Assembly (NCBI GenBank): GCA_036250225.1
Contig: JAPZLL010000061.1
Location: 103,657-167,656 of the forward strand
Origin: Cercophora sp. LCS_1
Taxonomy: Eukaryota; Ascomycota; Sordariomycetes; Sordariales; Lasiosphaeriaceae
DNA: 64,000 nt
Direction of reading: 5' to 3'
Both the position numbers and the translations under genes were made by a program. Positions 11,179 through 23,657 of this stretch are shown here, piece by piece; the stretch's first letter is position 1, and each line of letters begins with the position of its first letter. Below the pieces are notes generated by a model, which made no database searches, had not been told where the DNA came from, and saw only the letters and a program-made list of their open reading frames with translations.

Positions 11179-14100
11179 ATGTCTTTCAACGAGAAGTTCC
11201 AAGCTGGCGAGTCGTATGCGGACGAGGAACCCGAGGCCCCTTACTCGCTTGATGACCCGGTGAGAATCGCCCAGGATCTGATCAAGGAACTTGCCAGTGT
11301 CAAAAGTCAGATCTCGCCCACTGATGTGGTTGCCATCATCCAAGGCTTGGCAGTCAAACCGCTGGATGACAAGAAGGGGTGAGATGTCCCTGCCTTTCTT
11401 TACCAGTGACTTGTGCTAACGATGTACCGACAGGTCTACTGAGGCACTCATCGGCGTCTTGACCTCCCTCAACCCCAAGTCCCCTCTCCGAGCCGCACTT
11501 ACCAACAAGTTGATCGACACGCTCTGGGACAACCTACAGCATCCACCTCTTTGCTATGTGGGAGGTGACGTCAAGTACGACGTCGTCAATCCGTCGGGAG
11601 AGCCCAGCATACCCAAGACCCCTGATACGATTGAGTTCAAGGCCCCTGACAGCGACATCACCTTGCGTGAGAAGGTACCTGATTCACCCGATGGCATCTT
11701 CCAGTACCGCATGCCTGATGGCAGCTACAACAACATCCTCTTCCCTAATCTGGGGAAGGCAGGCACCCCGTACGCCAAGTCGGTCCGCAGCATCAAGCGG
11801 CTTCACGGCGTCAAGCCTGACCCCGGCCTGCTGTTTGACCTCCTCATGGCACGAGATGACAAGCATTTCCAGGAAAACCCGGCTGGAATCTCGTCCATGT
11901 TCTTCTACCATGCATCTATTATCATCCACGACATCTTCCGCACGAGCCGGACTGACCCGAACAAGTCTGACACTTCATCCTACCTGGACCTGGCGCCACT
12001 GTATGGGTCTTCTCTCAAGGACCAGCTCGAGATCCGTACCATGAAGGAGGGGAAGCTCAAGCCCGACACGTTCCACGAGAAGCGGCTTCTTGGGCAGCCT
12101 GCAGGCGTCAACGTGATGCTTGTTCTCTACAGCCGTTTCCACAACTATGCGTGCGACATTCTGCTCAAGATTAATGAGGGCGGCCGCTTCACACTGTCGT
12201 GCGGCCCCGATGCCACACCTGAGCAACGCGCAAAGGCAGTGGCCAAGCAGGACCATGACATCTTCAACACAGCCCGCTTGGTGACCGGGGGATTGTACAT
12301 CGAGATATGTCTTCACGACTATCTCCGCGCCATCACCAACACCCATTCATCCAAGAGCGACTGGACCCTGGACCCGCGCGTCGAGATGGACAAGCAATTC
12401 GACCCTGAAGGCACTCCTCGCGGCGTCGGCAACCAGGTCAGCGTTGAGTTCAACCTCTTGTACCGCTTCCACTCGTGCATCTCCAAGAAAGACGAGCGCT
12501 GGATCAACGACTTCTTCCTCCAGCTCTTCCCCGGCCGCGAACCCGAGGAGCTGGAGCAAGTCAGCTGGGTCGAACTCGGCCGAGCCCTGCAAGCATTTGA
12601 AGCACGGATCCCCAAAGACCCAAGTGTCCGCACCTTCAGTGGTCTCGAACGCCAACCTGACGGCCGTTTCAAGGACGCCGACCTTGTGCGCGTTCTACAA
12701 GAAGCCATGTCGGACCCAGCCGGTATTTTTGGCGCTCGCACCATCCCCAAAGCGCTTAAGATTGTCGAAGTCCTCGGCATTATGCAGGCTCGTAAATGGG
12801 GCGTGGCCTCACTCAACGAGTTCCGTGACTTTTTCGGTCTGAAGCGCCACGACACCTTCCTCGACATTAACTCGGATCCAACCATCGCGTCGCTCTTGGA
12901 AAAGCTCTATACCGACCCTGACATGGTGGAGCTGTACCCAGGATTGATGATCGAAAACGCCAAACCAGCCCGGAACACAGGCTGCGGCATCATGCCGACC
13001 TACTCCCTCGGCCGTGCCGTCCTCTCCGACGCTATAACCCTCGTCCGATCTGACCGCTTCAACACGCTCGACTACACGCCGACCAACTTGACTGCCTGGG
13101 GCTACAACGAAGTTCAGCCCTCGTCCTCCACCCTCGGGGGCTCCATGCTCTACAAGCTCATCCAGCGCGGTCTGCCAGGCTGGTTCCCCTACAACCACAT
13201 CGGCGTCATGCAGCCCATGTACACCATCTCGGCCAACACCCGCATCGCCACCACCCTTGGAACCATCGACCAGTTCACCGCCGACCCTCCAAAACCTCCT
13301 CCTACCCCAATCATCTTCTCCACCTCATCCTCCGCCAAGAAGATCCTCACCTCCCCATCCTTCTCAGTCCCCTGGCTGGCCCCCCTCAACGCCCTGTCCC
13401 CTGGCAAAAAGGACTACGGCTGGTACATGCTCGCAGGCGACAACCCAGCCAACTATACCCACCGCGAAGCCCTCGACAAGATTGTCGCCAAGATCCCCGA
13501 ACTCATCCCCGCCATTCACTCCTTCATCGCCACAACGGGCGCGCAGCTCTTTGAACGCGAGACGTTCAATCTCAAGAAGGGCCTCGACCAGATCGATATC
13601 ATCCGTGATGTCGCCATCCCGCTCAACGCTCAGCTCCTAGCCGACTTGTTCACCATTGATATTCGCACCGATGAAAATCCCTCCGGCACATTGAGTCATA
13701 CGGAGGTGTACAAGAGGTTATTGGATATCCGCATCTGGGGCGTGAACAATAACGACCCTGCGCAGGCGTGGAACCGTCGCAAGAGAGCCCAAGACGGTGT
13801 CTCCGCGATAGTGGAATCCACGCGCAAACTCGTGGACAAGGCGGTTCTGAACAGGGGGTTTGGACTTGGCCTTTTGTCGAGTCTGTCAGCGACAGGGAGT
13901 CCGGTAAAGAAGGGCAGTTTGCGGTGGTGTGGAGGACGGCTGGTGGATGAGCTGCTGGCCAAAGGTGAGAGCGTGGAGCGGGTTGTGGATTGCATGTGGT
14001 TGAATGCTTTTGGAGGGATTGGTGTTTTGGTCACGACGTTTTATGAGGTTCTCGCGTTCTTCTTGAGGGAGGAGAATAAGGAGATTTGGAGGGAGGTGAA

Positions 14101-14767
14101 GGGATTAGTGGAACGAGGCGATGATGCTGGGCTGAGGGAGTATGTGGCTGAGGCGCAGAGGTTGACTAGTTCGCAGAGGAATGTCAGGGTTGCAAAGGCT
14201 GAGGTTGAGATTGAGGGAAGGGTGATCAAGCCCGGGCAGCCGGTGGTTGTGTTGCTTGTGAGTTTCCGTGCCATCGGGTCCGGACGAGTTACTGACGCCG
14301 ACAGGGCGAGGCCGGACGCAACGTGACCGAAATACCCGATGCAAACGAGTTTAAGCCAAAACGGAGGTCTGATGCTGTCACTCCGTTCAGCTACGGAAAG
14401 CATCAGTGCTTTGGTAGAGCCATGGCGGCCGCTTACATCGACGGTCTCGTCAAACTCGCGGCCAAGTTGAAGGACCTCCGCCCTGCGCCGGGCGAGATGG
14501 GTATCGTCAAGACAATTCGTGTGGGGACCGAGAAGGCATATCTCAACGACAGCTGGTCGTATCTTGGTTTTGATGCCAGCAGTAAGTTTGCGCTGGCGTT
14601 TTGACGTCACTTTTTCTGACGTGTGCACAGCTTGGAAAGTTCATTTTGACGGACACGGTCCCGGTGTCTTTGAGGGAGAGAGATCACCGACAGACATCAT
14701 GGCGATGCAGCAGTACTACAGTCTCATTGCGAAGCAAAAGTCGGAGGCCGAGGCTAAGTCGTCTTGA
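11179..14767 (+). CDS. ppo: Psi-producing oxygenase: fatty-acid dioxygenase-P450 fusion
   Basis: A predicted 1145-residue protein in four exons (11179-11378, 11434-14257, 14305-14581, 14631-14767); each junction has consensus sites and restores family sequence. The N-terminal half is an animal-peroxidase-type haem dioxygenase. The distal-His region is FFYHASIIIHDIF at about 223-235, followed by TSSYLDLAPLYG, and the catalytic Tyr and proximal His are in LLYRFHS (Tyr410, His413). The C-terminal half is P450-like, with the haem-thiolate loop FSYGKHQCFG and Cys at about 1043. The family oxidises linoleic/oleic acid to 8- or 10-hydroperoxides, then isomerises them to diols, epoxy alcohols or allene oxides (psi factor in Aspergillus). 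The Cys is present, unlike 10R-dioxygenase PpoC, so the P450 half may be active. The I-helix reads WLNAFGG, without the Gln of the N-x-x-Q pair known in diol synthases, so the product is uncertain. The start at 11179 gives a typical N-terminus. Confidence 0.93.
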
Positions 14768-17371
14768 TGGTTTTGGTAAGTTGCAGTGAAGTGATGAGAC
14801 ATGTGCCAGCTGGGAGTGACAGGAAGTCTCTTGTTGGGGTTTTCAGGCATGTGTTTAATGCTAGGTCCACCTCAGCGCGGTGTTTCTCACCCTGGACCCC
14901 GCAATCCACTGAAGACATTAGTTCAGTTAGGTTTCTTGCAAGTGTTTTCAACTGCACACGTGAAGTGGCTCTGGGAACTTACCCGAATGTGTCTGAGATC
15001 GACAACTTATTAGCGAGACGCAGAGTCTCAGCGAAGCTAAAAGCACCAGTCGGACCGCGGCGATAATCTCGGATAGTTGTACACCGCAAGCTAAAGAACT
15101 CACTCGAATCCATTGGATGACGACAAAAGGTGTGGTGGGAACGAAAATAGCTGGCAGCGTGCTCGGCCCGGCTCTTCTGCACGTAACGCCGATGGGGTTG
15201 CATCGGGCGTCGGTTGCTGCCGCCGATGGCTAGGTTTGACGCTGCACCGGCGCTCCCGGAGCGGAGCAATCCTCAACCCATCGTGGGTGAGGCCGAGGAG
15301 ATTTGAGGGGTTTCGAATTCCCAAAATCAACAAGTGTCGTCGCTTGGAGCGGGAACGAAGCCATTGCGACGATTCCAGTCGTCTCCACGGCGGGAGAAGA
15401 TGCTACAGAAGCACCGAGTCTGCACTGCCAGGTTGCTGTTACTGCAGAGAACTTGTCTACGCCAACAAGCATCTCGTTCGGCCCGATATCCGACTTTCTG
15501 GGGTTAAGCGCGTCGGCCAGATCACGACAGATCAGAGACGTCGATGACGAAAATCACTCCCAGGGGCTCGCAAATACCGCGCAGGGCTGGCGCACCCCGC
15601 AAAGCCACCGGCTCCAGGATGCAGCTCTGAGTCAAGGGCTAACCGAGATGTGAGGGCAGAATCTTTTCGCTCGTGATGTCAGAACACGTCAAACATGGCT
15701 GGTGACATTGCAGATTTGCAAGCATTTTTTTAGAGGCGAGCGGCAAGACAAGCAAGCTGAAGAAGTCAAGTTGCAGCACCCTATGTAATCTTACATGATC
15801 GGTCAATCGCAAACGACACGAAAGTTTCTTCTTGTTGGAATGATCTTCAACTCTCACACGTGACACTCTCCGCACCCATCCCATCCCAGCTCCCCCAGTG
15901 AAACCCCAATCCTGATCTCACCGAGAATCGTGGGCCTCCGATGTAACGCAGGAACCGGGTTCCGAAAGACAGGGTTAGGGTACCTTTTAGATCTCATGGG
16001 TCTTGTTTCCTTCAAAGTGAAGTTTATGCGACTGATCCCTACAGAACGGGACAAGATGAGCCCAATATCTCGGCATAGGTCAGCCCTTTTTCGACCAGAT
16101 TGGCAGGAGTGGCAAGTGGGTCCTGGCTGCCAGAGACAGATGAGGAGTTCGCCTGTTTGTTCGTCCCTGTTCGCGAAGCGGCAGGCATTGAGTCCTTCCA
16201 TTTCAATGCTTGGCGTGCCAAGGCGGGACGGCCTGGAGAACAGAGTCTGGGGATGCCTGGCTGGCAGACGGGACTGGAAAAACAAGCGAGGCCGAATCTG
16301 TCATGGCGGTCATGCTGACGCCGAAATGGGCTGTTGCGAGCCCCGTTGTGGCAATCCGAACTGCCATCCATCCCCGTGGGGTCTGCGAGAGAATCCCGGG
16401 GCGGCAGCAGCCTAGATTTGCAGCATGGCATTCACACGTGATGACCAATGCCGGACACGGGAGCCTCTGTAAAGGCCTGGAAATGCTAAGTACCTACACC
16501 AAGTGAAATCTCAGTCGGGTCGTGTAGACAACTCATGTGGAATCAGCACTATGGACCATGTCTTTGGAAAAATCCAGACGACCCCCGCGCTTCATTCCCC
16601 GCGAGGCCCTTTCCGCCTGCCACCCCCACAACGCCCGCCAAGGTGGGACGCTCGGTTCTGGGCCTGCTGGGCAACCAAAACCCACCGATCACACGCTGAT
16701 GCAAAAGATTTCGGCGTTCTCGCTTAAGGGCATCCTGACACATGAGCGTGGCCACGGAGCGTCGGTGGCGAAGACTTGAGCAGCGGCCCGTCGGACTCGC
16801 GGACCGTCTTGAAATGCCTCAGCGCCAGTGGGTCGTGACATCACGTTTTTGTCTGGAGAATGAAAAGTAACAAGCGAAGGCAGAAATGTAAACAGGAAAG
16901 TAAGAGCAGCTCGGCATTCTGGGACAACCACCTAGTATTGTCAACGAGACAATGTGACGAAATACCATTCGTGCGCATCATGGATGTTCGGACAAGTGTC
17001 TGAAAAGAAAATAAGCTTGAGAACAAAGTTCAACGGTCGCGCGGGATCGTTACCACGTTGGGAACAGCGTCACATTCAAGACAACCGACGGCGTCAACCA
17101 GACGTTCCAGAAGCGACTCGACCCAAAGATTACAACGTCAGCCACGAGGCTGTTTTATGTTTGTGTTTGGCAACTTCTAGCTATGCTAAAATGACTTTAT
17201 CACCAATAACTAACTTCTACTCAACCAATGCAACATGCTACCAAAAAGTCTACCGGTTCATGCAAGAGCGAGTCCCCCGCCCCGCTGAACAACCCAGACG
17301 TACAAAAACAAGGGGAACAAAAGGGAGGGCCCAGGAAGGCGATGCACTATCCGAGATCCTGAGAGGCCGCT
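14768..17371. other. 2.6-kb region without a supported gene
   Basis: Between the convergent 3' ends of the Ppo oxygenase and TmpA genes. Several frames of 100-160 codons exist on both strands (for example 15930-16415 and 15854-16285), but they overlap one another, are Cys/Arg/Pro-rich and show no domain. I saw no RNA gene. Long 3' regions or a non-coding transcript are possible. Confidence 0.45.
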
Positions 17372-19342
17372 TCAAAAGTCCCACAATGTGCCAAAGGCAT
17401 GCAAACCAGCTGTGACCGTCCGTTAGCGATTATGATTTGTAGGGAAAAGATCAAGCAAGGTGGTTAGTAGCTTACCTGCCTGGCATCCCTGCATCATCTC
17501 GTCATTTCCTTGCCTGTTGGAGGTGATGAAAATAACCTCGGCGCCAAAGCTGTACCACGTCTCCTTGAGCAACTTCATCGAGTCGGGGCGGCCTCCTCGC
17601 TTCTTCGAGTCCCACAAAATCATGCGCTCAGGCTCGATGTTTTCGTGGATCAGGCGTGAAATGGTCGGGCCGAATGTTTTCTCCTGGTCCGAACCGATCC
17701 AGATGAGGAACCAGTCTTTGCTCTGGATGCACGTCGACAGGGCCGCGCCAATGCCCGTCCCCGTGCACACTCGGATTCCCCGCTTGAACATGGCCGAGGC
17801 GTGGCCGACGCCTGCGAACTTGAGCTCGCGCGTCCAGACTGTCTTGGGCGGGTTGGTCACAAGCCCCTTGGTAAAGTCGCCCTGGACGCCGCAGATCATG
17901 TAGTGGCAGCCTGACTTGCGCCCCTCGGAGATGATACCAAAAGCGTGATACTCCATGATGGACGTCCTGCTGATGCGCCCGAGGAGACCCTGCTGCATGC
18001 CGCGATTGAACTTGAGGATGCACACTTTGGGCGAGGGCTACGCGGTCGTGTTAATTAGTGGAGACGGGCGTCTTGGCTGAGGGGAAACTCACAATCTCAA
18101 CCTCAACAGCGACTTCGCGCAGAGTGAACCATGGGATGAGGACAAAGACGGTGATGAAGACGGCAAACCAGAATTCCTGGACGCTGAGCAGAGAGTTTGC
18201 ATCGGCTCGCCACTCGCCCAGCTTGATGTCGTAGGCATTGCCCATGATGACAAACATCCAGGTCGTCTGCCACATGTCAGCTGTTTGGTCTAACCCAAAA
18301 AAGACTCGTCCCACGTACCGCAATCCCCAGCCATCCAATGAAACGATGGTGTCTTTCAAAAACATTGTGGTGGTAGCTAGGTTTGCTGCGTCAGCAAATC
18401 GGCCTCCTCCTGACAAACCCAAATCACTCACTTTCGGACCCACGGGAACGCGCTCAGCACCGAGATGATGACCAAGACATTGGTGATAATGCCGCTCACA
18501 ATGACAGCCGTGTGCTGCGACGCCCGATGACGCACAATGTCGACAATCTTGTAAACGAGCCATCTGCATTTGCGTGTAAGTGACATGTACGGGTTAGGGT
18601 TTCAAGCGAGAGTGTGACCTACCCAGCCCCGGAGAGTGCACATCCGGAATGGATGCCTCCGACGTGCTGCAGGACCGAGGTGACGCCCAGCTTGATGGCC
18701 AGGGGTGCCCACTGATGCAACATCCGTTAGCGTCTTTTTCCGGCCTCCCAAAAAAAAAATTCGGGACACTTGACGTACGCTCCGCAAGCCGTAGATGGCG
18801 ATGATATACAGGAAGCGCAGAAACAGCTCATTGCGCATCAAGACGGCGCACAACAGGTTGCCAAGCACTAGGGCGCCTAGATGGTTCTCGGCGTAGGCGA
18901 ACTGGCCGAGGGCCGCGAGAATGATGCCGACCAGGTTGAGCAGCACGACAAAGGTGAAGAACTTTCGGTACGTGTTGAACCACAGCTGGAAACGGATCCA
19001 CCGGCTGGCCTTGGGCTTGGTGCTCTTCTTGGGTGGTGTCTGCTTCGGGTCCTTGGCTGTCCCTCGAGGTAGCGTGTTAGCGTCCAGACTCTTCCATCCC
19101 GGAGGCCACGAGAGCGACAGCTCGGGCACGCTGGAGAATGGCGTGATACCTTCGTGGACCGGTGAGATGGGCGACAGGGCCGTCTCGATGTGCAGCACCT
19201 CCTTCTCGTCGAGCCGGGCCAGGGGAGGCAGCACCGGCAGCTTGTCGGTGTGGTCCTGCAGCCCCTTTTCGGCGTCATCGAGGTTGTACGTGCCGCGGTC
19301 GCTCGGCGTCGTCGACGTGTCGAGAGACCATGTTGGAGACAT
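17372..19342 (-). CDS. tmpA: TmpA-type membrane flavoprotein oxidoreductase
   Basis: A predicted 538-residue protein in seven exons (19342-18779, 18711-18623, 18563-18432, 18376-18319, 18266-18093, 18037-17476, 17409-17372). All six introns are 52-67 nt with consensus sites, and phases close to one continuous protein. The first 120 residues are a polar cytosolic tail. Membrane segments follow (RKFFTFVVLLNLVGIILAA, then several more), with conserved His-bearing loops (HVGGIHSG, DIVRHRASQHT, ERHHRFIGWLG). The soluble C-terminal part has a ferredoxin-reductase-like nucleotide motif (CTGTGIGAALS) and ends HAFGTLWDF. In Aspergillus nidulans TmpA is a putative membrane flavoprotein needed for a conidiation signal; related modules are fused to adenylate-forming enzymes. 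Here it stands alone. The 3' end faces the Ppo gene 2.6 kb away. Confidence 0.9.
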
Positions 19343-22300
19343 GGTACCTGAACGTGTCTGGTGACTGGACCCGATCTGGCCTGACCAAAGAAGGACCGCG
19401 GACTGGTGGTCTTAATGTTGTGTCGAGAAGAAGTGATGTGATACCGACGAGACCAGAGTGAAACCCGGCTGGCGTCCACGGCCTTTAACTACCTAGATAT
19501 GCTTGCTGCTGCTGCCGCAGGGGACGGGAGGTGGGTATGCGTCCAGGACCAGGATCCACCGTTGGTGTCAGGCAGGGTCCGGAAGCGACAGTCTGGACGG
19601 GCGGTCCGGTATGGGCTGTGATGGAGTCGTCCTCCAGCGATCCGAGATCCAGAGTCGCAACGTCGGTTCCAACGACCCGTGGGGGCTGTGGATGAGCTGT
19701 TGCGAGCAGTGGCCAAGGCGGTGCGGAATGGAAGCGTCTGGGTGTGATCCGGCCAGAGACCAAAGACAGGCCCTGTCCAGCAAGAGCGCAGCGACATGGC
19801 CGTTTAAAGGTGCCCTGGCCGACGACACGCCCGAACGGGCAAGTCGACATACCGGCGTGCCAAGCCTGAACAAGCACCAGTCCGCTAATGGCACCATGCA
19901 CGCCGTCCTGACGATATGCCGGGTCAGCGCTGGACGGCCCTATTCTCGGGCGGGAAAAGCAGCAATAGCAGGTCGCTGGGCTATAGCACGGCGGGCGTTG
20001 TCCCAATTAGGTCGTCAGAAGAAGACCCGAAGCCAGATTATTGCTAGTGCTGCGAGTATATGTGAGGCTCCGACCGGGGGGGTGGCTGCTCCGCGTGCTC
20101 TGGCAAAAACAGCGTTAATGCCCCGATTATCCATATTAACCCCAGATTTTAAGGCGGACCACGCACCTCCACGCCATGGCACGTGCAAGCCGCCTTCGAT
20201 TGCCCCTTCGATTGCTGCTTCGACGCTGGCCTTGGGGGCTTCTACGGCTGTCTGTGCAGCCACACCCAGGTCCAAGGTGTTCGGGCGAGGGGAGCCACCA
20301 CCCACTGCCGGTCCCCTGACACGGACACATCCAGCTCTAACAGCACGACCACCACCACCCACCGCTGGCTGCACCCTGCGTCCTGCTTGCCTATTTGCAT
20401 CTGCCCGCCTGTTTGCATCTGCCCGCCCCTGTCGGCATGATCAGCACACCGCGTATATTGACGTCATGTGAACCGCCGGTCTCTGCGATCGGTCCGGGTT
20501 GACCCTCCATCCTGTGCGCACCGCCCCGGTCCTGTTCTGGCCGCTGGAGTGTCATCCTCCTCCATCGTGCGAGCATCGTGCCAGCCGTGCCAGACATCGG
20601 ATGGGCGGGAGATGTGGTGGGACCATTATTTTTCTACTCTCCTCCGACGCCCCATCTCGATCACCACCGGCGCCGAGCACCAACCTGTCCCTGGGCGCGG
20701 GGTCTGCCATTCTGCCGTCGGCGGTGAGTCGGAACGCAGGCTTCTCTGTTCCAGCTCCACAATATCACGGCCAGTAAACAGGTAATTAACACGGCCTGGC
20801 CCCAGTGCCATGGTCCACGCCTGAGATCATGGCTAGGTAGCCAGGAACAAACAACTCGAGTGGACAAGCCGTGTCGCATCCCCAGACAGTCAGTCAGTCA
20901 GTCCTACATCCTAGTCTACATCCCGCTGAGAGGCCTCTCTTGGCAGCCTCTATCCACCGAGTTGTCAAACCGATCATGTCACCGTGGTATGTAGGCAAGG
21001 TAGATGCCCAGAGATGGCTCCCGCCGGGGACCCAGCATTTCCAGAGAACGTCTCAACTTTAAACTCGCACGCAGGCGCATGGTTGGCTTGTTCGCTGCTG
21101 CTATTTTGATAGCCCATGCGACGCTGGCGATGGTGGCTGCGCGAACCGGGAACGCACAGCGTCGCAAACGGCGAGTCTGCCACCCTCAGCGAGCTCGCGA
21201 TCATCGCCGATGCAACACCACCAAAACCGGCCCCTGTCGCCCAAGACGCACCGGGCGGCAACCTCCGGCCTTCGAGAAAGAATGCCCCTCCCTCGCGCCC
21301 CAGAGTGGGCTGCATCCTCGGCCCCGCGTCACCACGACCCAAGCGAATCATGCCTGTGCTGCCCAACAAATCCCCGAACCCCCGCAAACACCTCATAACA
21401 CGACCCCCGTTGTATAGCACATGGCATATATATCACGACCACCGTCATGCTTTTGTGGCGGCGTCTGCGCCAGCACGCCGTGGCGTGCCTGTCTGGGTAT
21501 TATTCACGACTGTGCGGATTATCATCTTTTACCGCTCCTACCTTGTCGATCCATTCAATATCAGCCCAATCTCGTCGAGATCTAGCCCCCAAGCCTCAGC
21601 ACATGGCACTTGGCTCCCGCTCCCGCCCCTTTTGCCAAAGGAAGACCCAAAGCTTGCTGTCGTCGCACCATGGTCGACTGCATATTTGATCTTGCACTCG
21701 GACGATCCCCATATCAACCAATGACTTTTCCCCTCTCAGATGATTTCCAAAAGTTCATGATGGGTGGCGATGATGTTGTCAACGTGCCGTTCGCGGGCAA
21801 AAAAGAGCGGTCGGTTGCGCACCCCAGCTTTCTCTGCCGAAAATTCGCGGTTCGGCTGCAACTTGGTCTCGCCTGTCTTGCATCATGGCTAAGTATCTAG
21901 CGAACTACTCACCTTGATCCCCAAACACGGCAAACCTGATTGGTGCATTTAGCAAGAGAGCATTTTATCCTGTCATGACTGTGCGACTAGTCGCCGTCCG
22001 CCAACCCCAGATCCCAACTGGCATCCCGTGTAAACGAACGACCTCCTCGGCATGTTGTTGAGGGCGTTCTTCTTCCATCCCATGTCCGTGGATGCGTTTT
22101 CTCCCGTCTGGGGCGAGTATGTTATTCTCCGATGCGGCTTCCCTTTTCGTCTTCCTGTCGTCAACATCGTCGATATTGTTCGTGCGCTCACCTTCCCAAC
22201 TTGTGCCAACAAGCGTGCGTGCTATCTTGCATTGCCTTGCTCGCACTCCTTCTACTACCAACTCTTATCAGGCCCCAAGATTCCGAGTCTTCTCCCGCGT

Positions 22301-23657
22301 TGCGAGAGAGCGTTGCGTGCTGACTAGCGCACCAAGTGTGTTGGCGTTTATCACGACCGAAACTTCAGGCTAAACGGCAGACAAGTGGTTGGCCCTGATA
22401 GGTTCAAGTCAGGTGCGGCTGTAATGGATGCTTGGGGGTTAGGTAGCTAGCGTGCATGAAATGCCGTTGACAGCGGCACCTGTCGTGTCTGGGGAAACGG
22501 AAGTGCTTTGGACAGACCAAGCATCGAGATCTACGGAACGGAGACGGGGAGACGAACATTGGCGTCACGCCCCCGTCAGGTACGCACGCACGCGTACTGC
22601 GCCATCGTGGTTGGCAGACGCGTGAGATCTTGTTTGTCTGTGCGGCGACTGATGCCGTGCCGGCTATGATGTCAGATTGCGGATAAGCTGCGGGACGTTC
22701 GTTAGTATAGCGTAGGGAGGTCGACAGTTGCGACGGTGACCGCCCGTAACAGGTTTTGGGGCGACTGGTCATGGGATCAGGATGAGATTCAGGGCAAGAG
22801 TATCAAGGCCTGCTGTATTTAAGACAGACCTAGAATCCGTCATGATGCCACCTACGATATAAGCGATTCTGGAACTTCCATTGCACATTGCCTCTTGTGA
22901 CGACCTTCCGTCAGGGCGGAGCCTAAGGTAGCAGCCGGATTCTCCCTGATCAAGGACGTATCATGGCGTCCTAAAAGTTGGTTGAACCAAACTCCGAGCC
23001 ATCCCCGAGCCACCTGGAGGATTTTTGGTGGCCTAACCAAACGAACAGGGAGGACCATCCCAAGACGTAGAGAAGGGACCCCTCCAAGACGCGTTCACCC
23101 AGATCTGTAGGTGAGCCCAGGGAAATATTTACTTTATCTTCGGGAATATCTGTTGAGTCATGCATGAACATCGACTTCCTTGACTCATGCAATGGTGTGA
23201 CTCTTTCCAGTTAAAACTCTGTGCCGGTGAAAAACTGTTCTTATCCTTCATAGCATCGAGATTACCTCGTCAAGAAGAAAGACTTTGAACACCGGGGGAC
23301 TGAGAAACCGTTCTTAGACAAGATACAACACCCAACCACGATCAAACTGCCTCACCCTGGACAGCACCTTACATTTTCTTGGTGTGCAGTCATCCTCCTA
23401 CATCGCTATCACGGCTTATATATAGTAAGAAAGCCAGAAACTGTGGCCGGCGAAAAAGATCTTTTACAACGCAAAAACCCTGCGTTAACCTATCACGGCT
23501 TATATCACATTTCAACCCATTGCCGTCAAGATCCACTCGCAGTATTCCTCAGGTTATACGTCCTCCCTCATTCAAGCTCTTCAAGCATTTCACCAGGAAT
23601 GCTCGCAGCACACAAAGTCTCCATCTCTGGGACAAATCGGTGCTGCGTCAGAACCTA
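19343..23657. other. 4.3-kb region with no supported gene
   Basis: Upstream of tmpA. It contains GC-rich frames (for example 19503-20471 plus, 322 codons) rich in Pro, Arg, Ala and Thr, with no domain, and mirrored by open frames on the other strand, as expected from GC-rich non-coding DNA. A CAGT repeat lies at 20886-20902. The length suggests a large regulatory region or an unrecognised orphan; I cannot tell which. Confidence 0.45.
20886..20902. repeat. CAGT tetranucleotide repeat
   Basis: A short run of about four CAGT units. A minor microsatellite in the gene-free interval. Confidence 0.85.

Noticed and set aside
6333..14767. A secondary-metabolite gene cluster
   Set aside because: A flavoprotein, a hydrolase and a Ppo oxygenase are adjacent, but no PKS, NRPS, terpene synthase, transporter or pathway regulator is present.
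15960..18600. TTAGGG-like strings (near 15970 and 18590) as telomeric repeats
   Set aside because: Single copies only, one inside a tmpA intron.
17372..19342. TmpA as part of an NRPS-like adenylate-forming fusion
   Set aside because: No adenylation motifs upstream in the 4.3-kb gap, and the N-terminus has its own ATG and polar tail.
19503..20471. A 322-codon plus frame as an orphan gene
   Set aside because: Pro/Arg/Ala-rich, mirrored by open minus frames, no motif, signal peptide or splice pattern.
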